64,000 nucleotides of DNA from Candidatus Intricatilinea gracilis (GTDB taxonomy: Bacteria; Pseudomonadota; Gammaproteobacteria; Burkholderiales; Burkholderiaceae_C): contig JADJDQ010000001.1 in NCBI GenBank assembly GCA_016702605.1, positions 806,001 through 870,000 on the forward strand, in the 5' to 3' direction. A program made the translations under genes and the position numbers. Shown piece by piece: positions 8,275 through 19,499 of this stretch. A model generated the notes under the pieces. It did not search any database. It saw only the letters and a program-made list of their open reading frames with translations, and was not told where the DNA came from. Numbering within the stretch: the stretch's first letter is position 1; each line of letters begins with the position of its first letter.

Positions 8275-11200
8275 TCAGCGGTTGGCCACGGCACGGGTCA
8301 GCGCCCGCGCCAGGCGCCGGGTGCTGACCGGCTTGGAGACATAGTCGTTCATGCCGGCCGCCAGGTAGGTGGCGCGGTCCTCAATCATGGCGTTGGCGGT
8401 GAGTGCAACGATCGGGATAGTCGCCAGCGGCCCGGGCAGGGCGCGGATCACCCGGGCGGCGGCCACACCGTCCATGCCGGGCATCTGGATGTCCATCAGC
8501 ACCAGGTCGTAAGTGGCGCGCTGCACCTGCGCCACCACCTCTTCGCCGCTGCCGACCACGTCGCAGCTGTGGCCCAGGTTCTCCAGCACGGCACGCACCA
8601 CCATCTGGTTGACGATGTCGTCTTCGGCCACCAGCACCCGCAGACCACGCGCCAGTTCGAGTGGCAGACCGGTGCGTGAGTCGAGGTCGTCGGCGGTCGT
8701 GCTCCCCAGTTCGCCCGGCAAGGTGCTGTCGAGCAGGCCCGGCGTGCTGTCACTGGCGCCGGGGCGAGCGGCAGGCAGCGACAGGTCGGCGGTGAACAAC
8801 TCACCGGGCAAGGTGTCGCCTTCGTGTGTGTCGCTGAAATCCGCCAGATGCCAGGTCGACGCCAGCGGCGCCACGGGTGCCATGGCGGGTGGCACAGGTG
8901 ACGTCGGCGTCGATGCCGGGGCCGACACCACTGATGACATCACGGCACCGGCGCTCGACGCAACAGCCATCGGCAGAGCGGAGGGTGCCGATGCAGCAGC
9001 GACCGTTGCAGCTGCAGCTGCAGCTGGGGCCGATGAAGTCGATGCCGATGCAGTTACGGCCGCGATGGGCGCCGCGGTGGACCTGGGCAGGGCGGCGGCG
9101 GGCCCTGCGGGTGCGTTGGCGGCCGGCGCGGCAGGTACGGTGGCGGCAGGCGCTGCGGGTGCGTCGGCGGAATCGTCGGCCTCCGCGGTGCTGATCTGTG
9201 CGCCGGCGGCCAGCGTCATGGGTGTGGCCGTGAGCGGCAGGGCCAGCTGCACACAAAAGCGGCTGCCTCGCCCGGCAGTGCTGTCGACCGTGATGCGCCC
9301 CCCCATCATGGCGACGATCTCGTGGCTGATCGCCAGGCCCAGGCCGCTGCCGCCGTAGCGCCGCGCGGTGCTGCTGTCGGCCTGGGTGAACCGCTCGAAC
9401 AGACGCGGCAACACCTCGGCCGCAATGCCGATGCCGGTGTCGACGACGGCAAATTCGAGCTCGGCCCGGCCATCGGCGATGCGCCGCTGCACCAGGCTGA
9501 CACTCACGCTGCCGCGTTCGGTGAACTTCACGGCGTTGCCGATCAGGTTGTAGAGCACCTGGCCCAGGCGCGACGAATCACCGAGCAAGGCAGCCGGCAG
9601 CCCGGGGCCGAGGTGCAGCTGGCAGCGCAGCTTCTTCTCGGCGGCACGTGCCGACATCACCGCCATCACCTCGCGCAGCAGCCTGGCTGGGTCGAAGGTG
9701 ACCAGCTCGAGCTCCATCCGCCCGGCCTCGATGCGGGTGAGGTCGAGCACGTCGTTGATGAGTGACAGCAAGGCCTTGCCCGAGGCGCGGATGGTTTCGG
9801 CGTACAGCCGCTGCTGGGCGTTGAGCGGGGTGCCGAGCAGCAGCTTGTTCATGCCCAGCACGCCATTGAGCGGCGTGCGGATCTCGTGGCTCATCGACGC
9901 CAGGAACTGCGACTTGGCGCGGTTGGCCGCCTCGGCCGCGTCCTTGGCGCGGGCCAGTTCACGTTCGGCCTGGGTGATGTCGCGAAACACACTGACCACA
10001 CCACCGTCGGGTGTGCGGCGCTCGATCACGTGGATGACCCGGCCGTCGCTCAGCTCCTGCTCGTACATGCCACTGCCGCTGCGGTGCATCTTCTTGCGCA
10101 TGGCCATCCAGGCTTCGCGTTCGCTGGCGGTGGTTTTCGCCGTTGGAAACAGCGAATGTGATGCCACCTCGACGAATCGATCGAACTCGGCACCCACACC
10201 GATCTCGGCGCGCAGCCAGGGGAACATCTCGAGGTACCGCTCGTTCCAGGTCAACACGCGGTCGTCGGCATCACACAACAGGAAACCGTCGGCCATCGAG
10301 GCCAGCGCACGCTCCAGCATGTCGCGCGCCTGTTGCGCCTGCAATCGGGTGTGGGCCAATCGGCCGATCTGGCGGTGCGCCCAGACACCCATGCCGATCA
10401 GCAGCAACACGGCGACAACCGCCAGTGCCACGATCCACTGGACCTGGGTGTGCACCGTCGCCAGCGCCGCAGCCACGGGCAGGCCGGCCGACAGCCAGAT
10501 CGAGCGTTGCAGCGTAGGCCGCGCCACCACGATGGCCGGGCGGGCGTCGAGCCGGCCGGGCCGGGGCAAGGCACTGCGCGACGCGGCCAGCACCGGCAGA
10601 TGCACCTGCTGCACCGTTCGGCCCAGCGCCGCGGCCAGGCCCGACGCGGGCGCAAGAACCTCCGACGCCCGCGCTGCCGATATGCCGCTGGCGCCGCCGT
10701 CGGCGCGCCCAAGCTCGGCAACCGGTGGGGGCGCACCCCCTGCGGCGGCGGCCAGCAGCTGGCCGTCGTCACGTTCGAGGGTGATCGTCTGACCCGCCAG
10801 ACTGCCTTGTCGCAACAGGGCGGCCAGTGCATGGTGCGGCAGTTCGGCCACGGCCACCAGGCGCTGCGACCCGATCTGCAACGGCCGCGCCAGTTGCAGC
10901 ACGGGTTCGGCGCGGCTGGGCCGATGCATGTCCACAGTCAGCACCGGCACCGGGCGGGCCAGTGAGGCGGCCACCAGGCCGGGGCCGGCACGATCGAGCT
11001 GGTCGGCCCGTTCGGCACGTTCGGGCCAGGCCGCTGCCAACAGGCGGCCGTTGGTGTCGAGCAAGACCAGATCGGCCAGTGAGGGATGCTGCTCGGCCCG
11101 GGCGCGCAGCAAGTCGTTGAACCGGGCCGCATCACCAGGCAAGGTGGCGGCCGGTGCAACGGTCGCCGCCCCCGAACCCGAAGCCGCTCCGCCCGCCGAC

Positions 11201-11658
11201 GAGGCACCCGCCGTCGCATTGCCCGCCGTAGCACCAGTCGCGGTGGCGGCACCAGCCGTCATACTGCCCGGGCCGGCACCCAGGATCACCGCGACATCGG
11301 GCGCCACCACCCCCGAGGCTGCCGCACCGGCCTGGCCAGGCAGACCAGCGCCGGACTCGGCCAGCTCGTGCAGCGCCGGCGCCAGGTCGGCAAGCATCTG
11401 ATCGAATTCGAGCATCTGGCGGTCGACTGCACTGGCAGCTATTGCCAGGCTGGCATGCAAGTCGGCCTCGGCTTCGGTCAGGCTGGCCCGTTCGGCGGAG
11501 TTGATGAACGCCATGGCCGTGAGCCCCGTGGCGATCACACAGGCCAGCAGGCCCAGCCAGAGCAGACGTGTGACTCGCCGGCGTGCGCCGTCCCATGCGC
11601 GACGCAACGCCATGTCGGCAAAACCGCCGGCCTGGGCCCCGCGCGGCGTTTCACGCAT
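8275..11658 (-). CDS. Hybrid sensor histidine kinase/response regulator
   Basis: Membrane sensor kinase of 1127 residues. A first membrane segment lies near residues 33-53 (LLWLGLLACVIATGL), followed by a long Ala/Gly-rich extracytoplasmic region with Cache-like pieces (LVLLDTNGRLLAAAW) and a second membrane segment near 410-430 (IVALAVVAVLLLIGM). Then come a PAS domain (ASMADGFLLCDADDRVLTWN), the HisKA box (FLASMSHEIRTPLNGVLGM, His near 599), the ATPase N box (LYNLIGNAVKFTE), G1 (DTGIGI) and G2 (GGSGLGLAISHEI). An Ala/Pro-rich linker of about 170 residues leads to a C-terminal receiver with VLVAEDD, phospho-Asp in DLVLMDIQMPGMDG (near 1053) and the Lys in DYVSKPV. GGAG lies upstream of the ATG at 11658. 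The signal is unknown; no cognate output gene is adjacent. Confidence 0.92.
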   Translation of the reverse strand: MRETPRGAQAGGFADMALRRAWDGARRRVTRLLWLGLLACVIATGLTAMAFINSAERASLTEAEADLHASLAIAASAVDRQMLEFDQMLADLAPALHELAESGAGLPGQAGAAASGVVAPDVAVILGAGPGSMTAGAATATGATAGNATAGASSAGGAASGSGAATVAPAATLPGDAARFNDLLRARAEQHPSLADLVLLDTNGRLLAAAWPERAERADQLDRAGPGLVAASLARPVPVLTVDMHRPSRAEPVLQLARPLQIGSQRLVAVAELPHHALAALLRQGSLAGQTITLERDDGQLLAAAAGGAPPPVAELGRADGGASGISAARASEVLAPASGLAAALGRTVQQVHLPVLAASRSALPRPGRLDARPAIVVARPTLQRSIWLSAGLPVAAALATVHTQVQWIVALAVVAVLLLIGMGVWAHRQIGRLAHTRLQAQQARDMLERALASMADGFLLCDADDRVLTWNERYLEMFPWLRAEIGVGAEFDRFVEVASHSLFPTAKTTASEREAWMAMRKKMHRSGSGMYEQELSDGRVIHVIERRTPDGGVVSVFRDITQAERELARAKDAAEAANRAKSQFLASMSHEIRTPLNGVLGMNKLLLGTPLNAQQRLYAETIRASGKALLSLINDVLDLTRIEAGRMELELVTFDPARLLREVMAVMSARAAEKKLRCQLHLGPGLPAALLGDSSRLGQVLYNLIGNAVKFTERGSVSVSLVQRRIADGRAELEFAVVDTGIGIAAEVLPRLFERFTQADSSTARRYGGSGLGLAISHEIVAMMGGRITVDSTAGRGSRFCVQLALPLTATPMTLAAGAQISTAEADDSADAPAAPAATVPAAPAANAPAGPAAALPRSTAAPIAAVTASASTSSAPAAAAAATVAAASAPSALPMAVASSAGAVMSSVVSAPASTPTSPVPPAMAPVAPLASTWHLADFSDTHEGDTLPGELFTADLSLPAARPGASDSTPGLLDSTLPGELGSTTADDLDSRTGLPLELARGLRVLVAEDDIVNQMVVRAVLENLGHSCDVVGSGEEVVAQVQRATYDLVLMDIQMPGMDGVAAARVIRALPGPLATIPIVALTANAMIEDRATYLAAGMNDYVSKPVSTRRLARALTRAVANR

Positions 11659-11805
11659 CGGACTGCTCCATCACCTCTCCCCGACCTCCCCGGATGCGTC
11701 GCGACGCGCCAACAGGGCGCCGAGTTTAGTGCGCGGCCACACCACGGCGGCACTGATACACAGTGCCGGCAGCCGCGACGCACACATCGGGGCGCAGCCG
11801 CCAGG

Positions 11806-14800
11806 TCAGCGCAGGTTGAACTGCACGCTGATTGCGGCGTCGCCGTCGCCCCCCAGGCGTGACCGTGTCAGCTCGATCCGTTCGATCGGCAGACGTGTCG
11901 TCAGATGCATCAACACCTGGTCGGCGCGCCGATCCGCCAGTTCGCGCAGGGCATGGTCGAGTCTGATGCCATCGAGCGCCGGTGTGGCTGGTGCCGACGC
12001 GGCGCCGGCTGGCGCAGTTTCAGCACGTGCCGCCGAGGCCGCGGGCACAGCCGCACGCGGACCGGTCGCCGCCGGCCGGGCAACACCCGACGCCGCCGAT
12101 GCCGCAGCGGCGGCGGCGGCCTGGGCGGCGCGGCGCTGCAGTTCGGCGCCGTCGCGCACCGGGTCGGCGTGGCCGGTGGCTTCGAGCTTGAGGGTCGGGC
12201 GATCGAGCAGCTTGTCGGTCAACACATCGAGCCGCTCGCGCGCGGCGGCGTCGAGCTGGGCCGAACCCGGCGCAAAGGCGACGGCGCCCATCTCGGTGTC
12301 GTCGCTGCCCATCAGCAGGGCGAATGGTGCGGTGATGGCCTTGGTGACCAGGTTGACGATGACACGCCAGATCACGCCGCCGATCGAGAACTGCGGGTCG
12401 TCGAGGGTGCCGGCCACCGGCACGTGCAGATCGATCTCGCCGCGGCTGTTCTTGAGCAGCGCCACTGCCAGACGCACCGGCAACTTGGTGGCGTCGGGGC
12501 TGGTGACCTCGTCGCCGAAGGTGAGCTGGTCGAGAAACAGCTGGTTCTCGGAGTCGAGCTTGCCCTGGTCGATCTTGTAACGCAGCGTCAGCGACAGGCT
12601 GCCTTTCTCGATGGCGTAGCCGGCGTAACGCTCGGCGTAACTCGACACCCGCGTCAGCGGTATGCCCCGCGCGCTGGCCTCGATGTCGGTGTACAGACGT
12701 GCGCCGAAGGGGTGGATGCGCCCGGCGATACGCAGCGGCGCCACGTCGTCGACCGCGCCGGTCAACTCGACCCGCGCCGGCTCGGGTTTGGCCGAACTCA
12801 CCGCGCCGACGCTGCCGGCGAGTTTGCTCAGCCGGGCCGACACCGGGCTTGATGGCGCGGTCGCTGAAGTAGACCGCCCCGTCGGTCAGCGTGAGTTGCT
12901 GCCAGCCCAGCACGGGCGGGGTGCCGGCGGGTGCCGAGGCCTGTGCGCCCGGCGCGCCCGGTGCAGAAGCTCCGGCCGCGCTGCGCACCGGGGCCGACGC
13001 GGCGGCGGGCGTGGAGGCACCCGCTGCCGATGCGCCGTTGGCCGCAGACGGTGCGGCGGCGCCGTCGCGGCGCACGATGTCCTGCAAGTTGAGGTGGGCA
13101 TCGGGGTAGATGATGAGCCGGGTCTGCAGCCCATCGAGGGTGATGCGGCCCAGGTCGGCGCTGAGCGCACCCGGGCGCCAGGCCACCGACAGGGCGTCGA
13201 AACCGAGCTTGCGCCAGGCCAGCAGTTCGTCGCCGGCCACGCCGACATGGCTGCGCAGGCCCTGCAAGTCGACACGCCCGCGGTAGCCCACGCTGGGCAG
13301 ATCGGCGCCGGGGCCACTCAGCGCCAGCAACACATCCAGATCACCGCCTGTCGCCAGACGGCCGGACTGCAGGTCCAGGTTGAGCAGCGGCGTGAGGTAG
13401 GGCTGGGCCAGGCGCAGGTCGAGCTCGCTCAGGTCCAACTTGGCTTGCAATGCCAGACGGCTGGCAGGGCGGCCCAGCGCGCTGGCCTCACCGTTGGGCC
13501 CGACGGCAGCCAGCCGACCGGCCAGCTTGATACGCCCCGGCGCCTGCGCCTTGCCAGCCGGCGAGGGCGCGGCACCAGCAGCCGCCAGCCCGGTGTCGAG
13601 CATGAAGTCGATCGGCCGACTCAGATCGGCCTCGATGTTGGCCAGCGTCAGGTCCAGCGGCGCCAGGTCGATGCGTGCTGGCGGCTGCCGCGCCGGTTCG
13701 GCGTACACCAGGCGGCAAGACTTGCAGGCCAGCTCGGCCAGGTGAAGCGTGAACGGTTTGCCGGTGGCGGATGCTGCCGGGTCAGGCGTCGCTGTCGCCG
13801 CTGGCGCTGGCGGCGGTGCCGCTGCGGCGGATCTAGCCACCGGCCCGGACGCCGCGGCCACCGCGGCAGGCGCGACCGGTGCCGCTGGCGGCGCGACGCC
13901 GGTCGCACCGGCCGGCGCCTTGACCGGCGCCTGCAGCGTCAGGCTGGCCGACAGTGTGTCGAGCAGCAGGCGCGCAGCGCTGTAACGGCCCTGCAGCGGC
14001 GCCAGATCCAGCGACTCCAGCCGCAGCGCTTTCAGGTCGACGATAGCGCCCTGCATGGGCAAGTCGACGTGAAAATCGGCCAGGCCCAGCTCGCCACGCA
14101 GCAGCAAATGCATGCCGGTGTCGGCGGGCACAGCGGCTCCGCCCGGCGCCGAAGCCGCCGGGACAGTTGCCGCCGAACTGGACGCGGCGTTGCCGGCCGC
14201 AGCGGACGACGATCTCGCGACCACCGTAGCAGTGGACGATGCAGCCTTGGGTGACATTGCAGCCGCCGTCACACCGCTGGACGGCAGCTGCGTCTTGCCC
14301 GACGCTGCGCCCGATGACGTGGATGCAGCCGGCGCCGCGCTGAAACTCAGCGCCAGACGAAGGTCGACACTGCCGCGCAATCCCACCGGCGCAAAGGCCG
14401 GCGGCGACAGGTCGTGGATCAGGTCGGCCCAGGGCGCCAGCTGAAAGCCGCGCCAGTCGAGCGCCAGTTCGGCCGGACGACCGGCGACGAACGGCCGCGC
14501 ATCACCACCGAGCTTGAGTGCACTGCCGTCGACACGTGCGCTCAGCTGCGGCTGCAGCGGGCGTGTCAGGTCGGCGGGCTGGGTCGACACCAGCGGCAGC
14601 AGCAGGCCGAGTTCGTCGACGCGGTGGTGCTGGTTGCGCCGTTCGTCGTCGAACACGATCTGGCCATCGACGAGCGCGATGGCATGCAACTCGAAACGTG
14701 GCGGCGGGCCGGCCGGCGCCTCGGGCCTGGCCGGCTGAGCCGCCAAGCGATCACGCAGATGGGTCAGCACCGGGCCGAAGTTGTAGGCCTCGTCGGTCTT

Positions 14801-15250
14801 GCCACGCGTGACCCACAGCTGCGGCTGTCTCACCGTGAGCCGGCTCACCACCGGCGCCAGCCGCCACAGGCTGGACCAGGCGACGTCGACATGCAGGCCA
14901 CCGAGCTTGAACAGCGGCGCCTCGGCCGCGCCGATGCGCAGTCCGGTGAGTTCGAGTTCGAGCGCCAGCGGGCGCAGAGTGATCTGCTCGATCACCACCG
15001 GCGTGCCCAGCCAGGCAGCGCCTTCGGCTTCGAGCCGCGGCTTGATCCAGCCCGGCAACCACCAGCCGAGCACTCCCACCCAAGCCGCGAAGAAGACGGT
15101 GGCGATGCCGACCGGCCAGCGCAAGGCACGCAGCACACGCCTGCCGCGCGAGTGTCGGGTCGAGGCGGGGGACAGTGTCAGCGGGGGTGTGGCCGGCACC
15201 TCGGCCGAGGGAACGAAGGGCGCAGCAGCGTGGGAGTTGTCTTCGCTCAT
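11806..15250 (-). pseudogene. Frameshifted AsmA-like DUF748 envelope protein
   Basis: Large envelope protein of the AsmA/DUF748 kind, a group linked to lipid transport between membranes. From the ATG at 15250 an N-terminal membrane segment (VGIATVFFAAWVGVLGWWLP) is followed by AsmA-type repeats (VVIEQITLRPLALELELTGL) with several Ala/Pro-rich inserts, and the frame is intact to DGAVYFSDRAIKPG. There, near 12845, it jumps: the continuation SARLSKLAGSVG through LTLRYKIDQGKLDSENQLFL, an OmpA-like bit (PGSAQLDAAARERLDVL) and the end at 11806 are in another frame. The total span is not a multiple of three. Both halves match the family to the very junction, so a single-site sequence error or a fresh mutation is likely. 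Confidence 0.82.
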
Positions 15251-15277
15251 GGGCGCGAGGCTAGCGCAGCCGGGCGA

Positions 15278-15858
15278 TCAGGCGCGTTCGAACTTGAACA
15301 CCGCCGTGCTGGCCAGAAGGTTGGGCTGCCACTGCACGACGCGGCCTTCGTGCAGACCGAAGGATTCGAGGATGCGCAGGCCACATTGGCGCGCCAGGAT
15401 CTCGAAATCGGCAAAGGTGCCGACGCGGATGTTGGGGGTGTCGTACCACTGGTAGGGCAATACCTTGGTGACCGGCATGCGCCCGCGCAGCACGCTCAGG
15501 CGGTTGGGCCAGTGGGCGAAGTTGGGGAAACTCACGATGCCGATACGACCGACCCGCGCCGTCTCGCGCAGCATGGCTTCGGTGTTGCGCAGGTTCTGCA
15601 GCGTGTCGAGTTGCAGCACGACGTCGAAGCTGCCGTCCTCGAAGATGGACAAACCTTCTTCGAGGTTGCGCTGGAGGACGTTGACGCCGCGTTTGACGCA
15701 ATCCAGCAATTTGGCATCGTCGATCTCGATGCCGTAGCCGCTGCAGCCACGTTCGCGCACCAGCAGGCTGAGCAGACCGCCACCACCACAACCGAGGTCG
15801 AGCACCTTGCTGCCGGGCGGGACGAGATTGGCGAAGACTTCCACGGCAAACCTCCGGC

Positions 15859-15862
<4 letters not shown>
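15278..15862 (-). CDS. metW: Methionine biosynthesis protein MetW
   Basis: SAM-dependent methyltransferase-fold protein that works with MetX in homoserine acylation for methionine synthesis. The 194 residues show motif I VLDLGCGGGGLLSLL (residues 20-34), the acidic partner GYGIEIDD, and the family-specific VLQLDTLQNLRN and FPNFAHWPNRL and PYQWYDTPNIR blocks. The start is a GTG at 15862 that shares four bases with the metX stop, giving tight translational coupling. Both genes are downstream of a SAM-II riboswitch. Confidence 0.95.
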
Positions 15863-17016
<1,154 letters not shown>

Positions 17017-17063
17017 GGTGATCTGTGTTGAACTGATGGTGCCCGCCAGCAAGGTGGCGACGT

Positions 17064-17099
17064 AAAAAAACCCGGTGCCACAAACATGCGGACACCAGG
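17064..17099 (-). terminator. Intrinsic terminator in the metX leader
   Basis: Read on the minus strand: a nine-pair stem CCTGGTGTC / GGCACCGGG (one or two G-T pairs) followed directly by seven T residues (17064-17070 are A on the plus strand). It lies between the SAM-II aptamer and the metX start, so it is the likely expression platform by which high S-adenosylmethionine stops transcription. Confidence 0.8.
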
Positions 17100-17105
17100 C
17101 GTGCC

Positions 17106-17156
17106 CTGTTTAGCGGCATTTGTAGAGCGCCCGCAATCCGGATCAAATCGGCGCTG
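17106..17156 (-). promoter_or_regulatory. SAM-II (SAM-alpha) riboswitch aptamer
   Basis: On the minus strand the leader reads AGCGCC GATTTG ... ATTGC GGGCGCT, then ACAAATGCCGCTAAA. These are the conserved parts of the SAM-II pseudoknot: a 5' stem strand, the GATTTG loop, the returning strand GGCGCT, and the A-rich ACAAATGC..GCTAAA segment that pairs back. It lies about 90 bases upstream of metX, is followed by an intrinsic terminator and preceded by a TATACT box. SAM-II binds S-adenosylmethionine and turns off methionine genes, which fits metX-metW exactly. Confidence 0.88.
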
Positions 17157-17164
17157 TGCGGGCG

Positions 17165-17170
17165 AGTATA
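17165..17170 (-). promoter_or_regulatory. -10 box of the metX-metW promoter
   Basis: TATACT on the minus strand, five bases off the consensus only at one position, ending about nine bases before the first base of the SAM-II stem. This spacing would start the transcript almost at the aptamer. No convincing -35 box is visible at 17 bases. Confidence 0.55.
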
Positions 17171-17210
17171 GACAATGCACCGCGACTTTCTTCTCACTCC
17201 ACGGGCCACC

Positions 17211-18137
17211 ATGACCTCTCCCACAGCGCCTTCCACCGCCGGCCCCGGCCCCAACGGCGGCTCTGCCGTCGGCGCCACCACCGGCGCCGGCATCGCCGCC
17301 GACGTCGCCAGTTTCCAGGGCCAGCCCGCCGTCCACCTGCGTTCACCCGACGGCGCCCGTGCCACCGTGCTGCTGCACGGCGGCCATCTGGTGTCCTGGG
17401 TACCGGCCGGCGGCAGCGAGATGTTGTACTTGTCGCCGCACAGCAGCCACGGCGGTAGCAGTGCCGTGCGCGGCGGTGTGCCGGTGGTGTTTCCGCAGTT
17501 CTCGACGCGTGGCACGCTGCCGCGCCACGGTTTTGTGCGCAACCGGCCCTGGACGCTGCTCGAACAATCGCAGCGCGGTCGCAATGCCTTTGCCGTGTTC
17601 GGCCTGAGTGACGACGACGCCACCCGAGCCATCTGGCCGCAGGCCTTCAGCCTCGAACTGACGGTCAGCATCGAGGCCCGGCGTCTCGAGATCGAGCTGG
17701 CCGTCATCAATACCGGCGAGACGAACCTGAGCTTCAACGCTGCGCTGCACACCTACCTGCGCTGCAACGACGTCATCAAGACCCAGCTCGAAGGCCTGAT
17801 GGACCGCAACTACCTCGACCAGACCAACGGCGAGGAGCGCAACCAGTGGGTCGACGTGGTGACCGTGGCCAAGGAGCTCGACCGCATCTACTTCAATGCC
17901 CCCGCAGGCCCGCTCACGTTGCGCGAACTCGGGCGGCGCCTGCAGATCAGCCAAGCCGGGTTTGCCGACACGGTGGTCTGGAACCCCGGACCCGAGCGTT
18001 GCGCCCAGCTCCCCGACATGCCACCCGATGGCTGGGCCGAGATGATGTGTGTCGAAGCCGCGCAGATCGGCGAGGCCGTCACTTTGTCGCCCGGCGAGGA
18101 ATGGGCCGGCATGCAGACACTCGAAGCGGCGGGTTGA
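17211..18137 (+). CDS. D-hexose-6-phosphate mutarotase (YeaD-like aldose epimerase family)
   Basis: Galactose-mutarotase-fold protein that interconverts alpha and beta anomers of hexose 6-phosphates. After a low-complexity N-terminus the domain begins with FQGQPAVHLRSPDGARATVL and contains the marks of the YeaD subgroup: LLHGGHLVSWVPAG, GGVPVVFPQF, PRHGFVRNRPW (catalytic His region), ALHTYLRCND (second His) and a Glu in MMCVEAAQIGEAV. The protein is 308 residues from ATG 17211; an in-frame ATG at 17175 lies within the metX promoter region and would add 12 residues, and neither has a clear ribosome site. It is divergent from metX. Confidence 0.87.
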   Translation: MTSPTAPSTAGPGPNGGSAVGATTGAGIAADVASFQGQPAVHLRSPDGARATVLLHGGHLVSWVPAGGSEMLYLSPHSSHGGSSAVRGGVPVVFPQFSTRGTLPRHGFVRNRPWTLLEQSQRGRNAFAVFGLSDDDATRAIWPQAFSLELTVSIEARRLEIELAVINTGETNLSFNAALHTYLRCNDVIKTQLEGLMDRNYLDQTNGEERNQWVDVVTVAKELDRIYFNAPAGPLTLRELGRRLQISQAGFADTVVWNPGPERCAQLPDMPPDGWAEMMCVEAAQIGEAVTLSPGEEWAGMQTLEAAG

Positions 18138-18450
18138 CCGCCGGCTCGCCACCGTGCGCGGCCCGCTCTGAATAACCCTGCAAATTACCCAACCAAACGA
18201 CCGGACAGGGTCGGTCGAGGTCTGTGTATGGGACTCGGCGCCACGACATATAGAAGCGGATAACTGCTGTGCAGTACCGTTTAGCTGCTCGGTGGTGCAT
18301 GAGAGTGACAGTCGGCACTCGAATGGGACCCCCTTTCGGTGCGTGTTGCATTGAAGCAACTGTCAGTTTTTGAGATTGCGCTCAATTCACCATGCTGACA
18401 CTAGACTCAGGTCGCTCTGAATCCTTCACCCTACTTGATATAGGTATCGC
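18138..18450. other. 313-base region upstream of the porin gene
   Basis: AT-richer than its surroundings. It contains a small palindrome TTGAG-ATTGCG-CTCAA at 18370-18385 and a short hairpin (GTTGC/GCAAC) just before a T run near 18366. TTGCGC at 18376 with CACTAG 17 bases later is a weak promoter candidate; I do not call it as such. An AGG about nine bases before ATG 18451 is the likely ribosome site. No small gene is convincing. Confidence 0.5.
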
Positions 18451-19401
18451 ATGAAAAAGCTCATTCCCGCCGCTGTACTGCTCGCCGCCTTTGGTTCCGC
18501 TCACGCTGACGCGACTGTTTATGGTCTGGTCGACATGAGCTACAGCAAGACGATTGCAGACGACATCGCCGATCTCAAGGCAGATTTCCATTCCGGTGGC
18601 GACGGTGGCAGCAGCTACGGCAATTCGGCCTCGCGTATCGGCGTCAAGGGCAATGCCGACGTCGGCAAGGGTATCAAGGCCAACTACAAGTTCGAAACCG
18701 GCGGTATCACCAGCGACGGCGGCGTGAACCCAGGCGGCAATTTCTTCAATCGTCAGGCCTGGGTTGGCCTGTCGGGTGGTTTCGGCGAAGTGCGCCTGGG
18801 TCGTCAGGACTCGGTGCCCTTCCAGACCATGATCGACTTCGACTTCAACGCCGCAGCCAACATCGCTTCGGCCTACTTCAATTCGGGCGTTGCCGCTTGG
18901 ATGCCGGATCGCCAAAGCCGCTCGCTGCAGTACATCTCCAACGAGATGGGCGGCCTGAAGGTGCAAGCCGGCTTCGTGCCGGAAGGCAACACGGCTGGAG
19001 ACAAGTCCACCCTGTCGCTGGGCGTGACCTACACGCTCGACAAGCTGGTGGTTGCCGTGGCAGCCGAAAGCAAGCGCACCGAGACCAGCAAGAACTTCAG
19101 CTCTGTCGCCGCCAGGTATGACCTGGGCGTTGTCAAGGTTGCCGCGACCTATGCCAACGGTGGCACCAAGGCAAGCAAGGGTTTCGGTCTGGGCGTGACC
19201 GCCACCGTCGGTGATGGCATCAATGTCGGCGCTCAACTTGGCCGCAATTCGGACAAGACCACCGCGATCGAATTGTTCGTGAACAAGGAAGTGCTGAAGA
19301 ATCTGTACGCGTACGTCGACGTCGGCAACCTGCAGAACAAGAGCACCACGCCGACCGTCAAGGGCACTGGTTTCGCTTTGGGCGCGATCTACGTGTTCTG
19401 A
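18451..19401 (+). CDS. Gram-negative outer-membrane porin
   Basis: Trimeric-type diffusion porin of 316 residues. It has a signal peptide (MKKLIPAAVLLAAFGSAHA, cut after AHA) and the standard porin opening ATVYGLVDMSYSK. Conserved pieces include SRIGVKGNADVGKGIKANYKFE, FNRQAWVGLSGGFGEVRLGR and the pore-loop start, with alternating beta-strands throughout and a C-terminal aromatic (AIYVF) that serves as the outer-membrane assembly signal. Codon use is less GC-extreme than in neighbours, as usual for highly expressed genes. A strong terminator follows 64 bases after the stop, so the gene is a single-gene unit. Confidence 0.94.
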   Translation: MKKLIPAAVLLAAFGSAHADATVYGLVDMSYSKTIADDIADLKADFHSGGDGGSSYGNSASRIGVKGNADVGKGIKANYKFETGGITSDGGVNPGGNFFNRQAWVGLSGGFGEVRLGRQDSVPFQTMIDFDFNAAANIASAYFNSGVAAWMPDRQSRSLQYISNEMGGLKVQAGFVPEGNTAGDKSTLSLGVTYTLDKLVVAVAAESKRTETSKNFSSVAARYDLGVVKVAATYANGGTKASKGFGLGVTATVGDGINVGAQLGRNSDKTTAIELFVNKEVLKNLYAYVDVGNLQNKSTTPTVKGTGFALGAIYVF

Positions 19402-19465
19402 TCGTCGCAAGACTGCCTGAAACGAGGACACCAGACTTAGTCTGATACTCGCTTCGACAATCTGA

Positions 19466-19499
19466 GGGCTGCACCGTCGCTGACGGTGCAGCCCTTTTC
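19466..19499 (+). terminator. Intrinsic terminator of the porin gene
   Basis: Perfect 13-pair stem GGGCTGCACCGTC / GACGGTGCAGCCC with a three-base loop, followed by TTTT. Strong and correctly placed behind the porin stop. The convergent phosphofructokinase gene ends about 180 bases further on. Confidence 0.93.

Noticed and set aside
8016..8294. Minus-strand frame with a TTSCI-type five-residue repeat
   Set aside because: Begins inside the kinase gene and its repeat is forced by the 15-base tandem DNA repeat; no ribosome site or homology pattern.
10720..10760. Second copy of the glyQ-type repeat inside the kinase gene
   Set aside because: Shares only a short GGGGGCGCACCCCC dyad; the rest of the element is missing.
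12662..14254. 530-codon plus-strand frame opposite the DUF748 gene
   Set aside because: Arg/Gln/Gly-rich shadow; no motif, and the minus strand encodes an AsmA-like protein in the same place.
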